Origin: an uncultured Oscillospiraceae bacterium
Lineage (GTDB): Bacteria > Bacillota > Clostridia > Oscillospirales > Ruminococcaceae
Assembly (NCBI GenBank): GCA_934456315.1
Contig: CAKSHG010000115.1
Coordinates: forward strand, 1 to 6,889
Direction of reading: 5' to 3'
Length of the DNA: 6,889 nucleotides
Position numbers and translations under genes: made by a program
In this document: positions 6,656 through 6,889 of the stretch, one piece after another
Layout of the letters: every line of letters starts with the position of its first letter
Numbering within the stretch: the first letter of the stretch is position 1
Notes under the pieces: generated by a model
Told to the model about the DNA's origin: nothing
What the model saw: only the letters and a program-made list of their open reading frames with translations
Databases searched by the model: none

Positions 6656-6887
6656 CTTCCGCCCTCCTCACAAGCACGCCCCGGCTGTCCGCGGCCCTTA
6701 TCGCGATGACCGCCCCGCGTATGCAGTACGCCGCCGGGTCGCCCATTGGGCTTACTCCGACGCACTCCACACGGGTGCCCTCCACAAGTCCTATATCCAG
6801 CAGCCGGCGGCGCATGTTCCCATGCACGCGCAGCCGCTCCACGACGGCTGATTCTCCCGGCTTTATCTCATTAAGGCACTTTTCCAT
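6639..6887 (-). CDS. feoA: FeoA, small SH3-like cytosolic partner of FeoB
   Basis: An 82-residue protein of the FeoA family, a beta-barrel SH3-like domain thought to bind FeoB and modulate its GTPase or transport activity. It opens with LNEIKPGESAVVERL (5-19), followed by the typical MRRRLLDIGLVEGT (25-38) and SPMGDPAAYCIRG (46-58). Its stop codon (TAG, 6641-6639) lies inside feoB, in another frame. The ATG at 6887 is two bases from the window edge, so its ribosome binding site cannot be seen; the length and first motif fit a complete FeoA, but a slightly earlier start is possible. The operon promoter and any Fur or other metal-responsive site are off the edge. Confidence 0.93.
   Translation of the reverse strand: MEKCLNEIKPGESAVVERLRVHGNMRRRLLDIGLVEGTRVECVGVSPMGDPAAYCIRGAVIAIRAADSRGVLVRRAEDGTDI
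6663..6669 (-). promoter_or_regulatory. feoB ribosome binding site inside feoA
   Basis: GAGGAGG lies seven bases before the feoB ATG at 6655 and within the last codons of feoA. It supports the chosen start and implies that ribosomes finishing feoA pass over the feoB start region. Confidence 0.88.
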
Positions 6888-6889
6888 GA

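Noticed and set aside
4415..6709. Long plus-strand open frames opposite feoB (4415-5518 and 6062-6709) and a 293-codon minus-strand frame inside it (4515-5396)
   Set aside because: They are Arg/Pro/Gly-rich shadows typical of GC-rich coding DNA. FeoB motifs run continuously through the whole region in one frame.

Overview
All genes in this window lie on the minus strand, so transcription runs from right to left. I recognise five protein-coding genes: feoA and feoB (ferrous iron uptake), serC and serA (the first two steps of serine synthesis), and a membrane-bound cyclic-di-GMP phosphodiesterase of the GGDEF/EAL type whose 3' end is cut off by the left edge. The rest is short intergenic sequence (112 and 286 bases) carrying two very clear sigma-A-type promoters and two rho-independent terminators.

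The likely source is a moderately GC-rich Clostridia member of the Bacillota, perhaps a gut Oscillospirales/Ruminococcaceae-like bacterium. The reasons are the strong AGGAGG-type ribosome binding sites, TTGACA-N17-TATAAT promoters, the SerA subtype (single ACT domain, CYVTDF motif), a FeoB of the VPCNGKFP subtype, and a 7TM-GGDEF-EAL protein with a 'NPDDF' linker. This is inferred from protein style and was not tested by a search.

Layout from right to left: feoA (6887-6639) overlaps feoB (6655-4523) by 17 bases, and a GC-rich hairpin terminator follows (4506-4460). Next comes a consensus promoter (4354-4326) and an approximately 80-base leader packed with inverted repeats, then serC (4236-3157) and serA (3139-1976), 17 bases apart, ending in a 9-bp hairpin plus T5 terminator (1959-1932). 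Four bases further on, the -35 box of a second strong promoter (1928-1900) drives the EAL gene (1863 to beyond position 1).

There are three transcription units. feoAB imports Fe2+. serCA turns 3-phosphoglycerate into O-phosphoserine; serB is not in the window. The EAL gene probably degrades cyclic-di-GMP in response to a membrane signal. I see no functional link between them beyond adjacency. There is no mobile element, CRISPR array, tRNA or rRNA, and no convincing undescribed system. The part least explained by known genes is the serCA leader with its stacked dyads and a 14-codon open frame.
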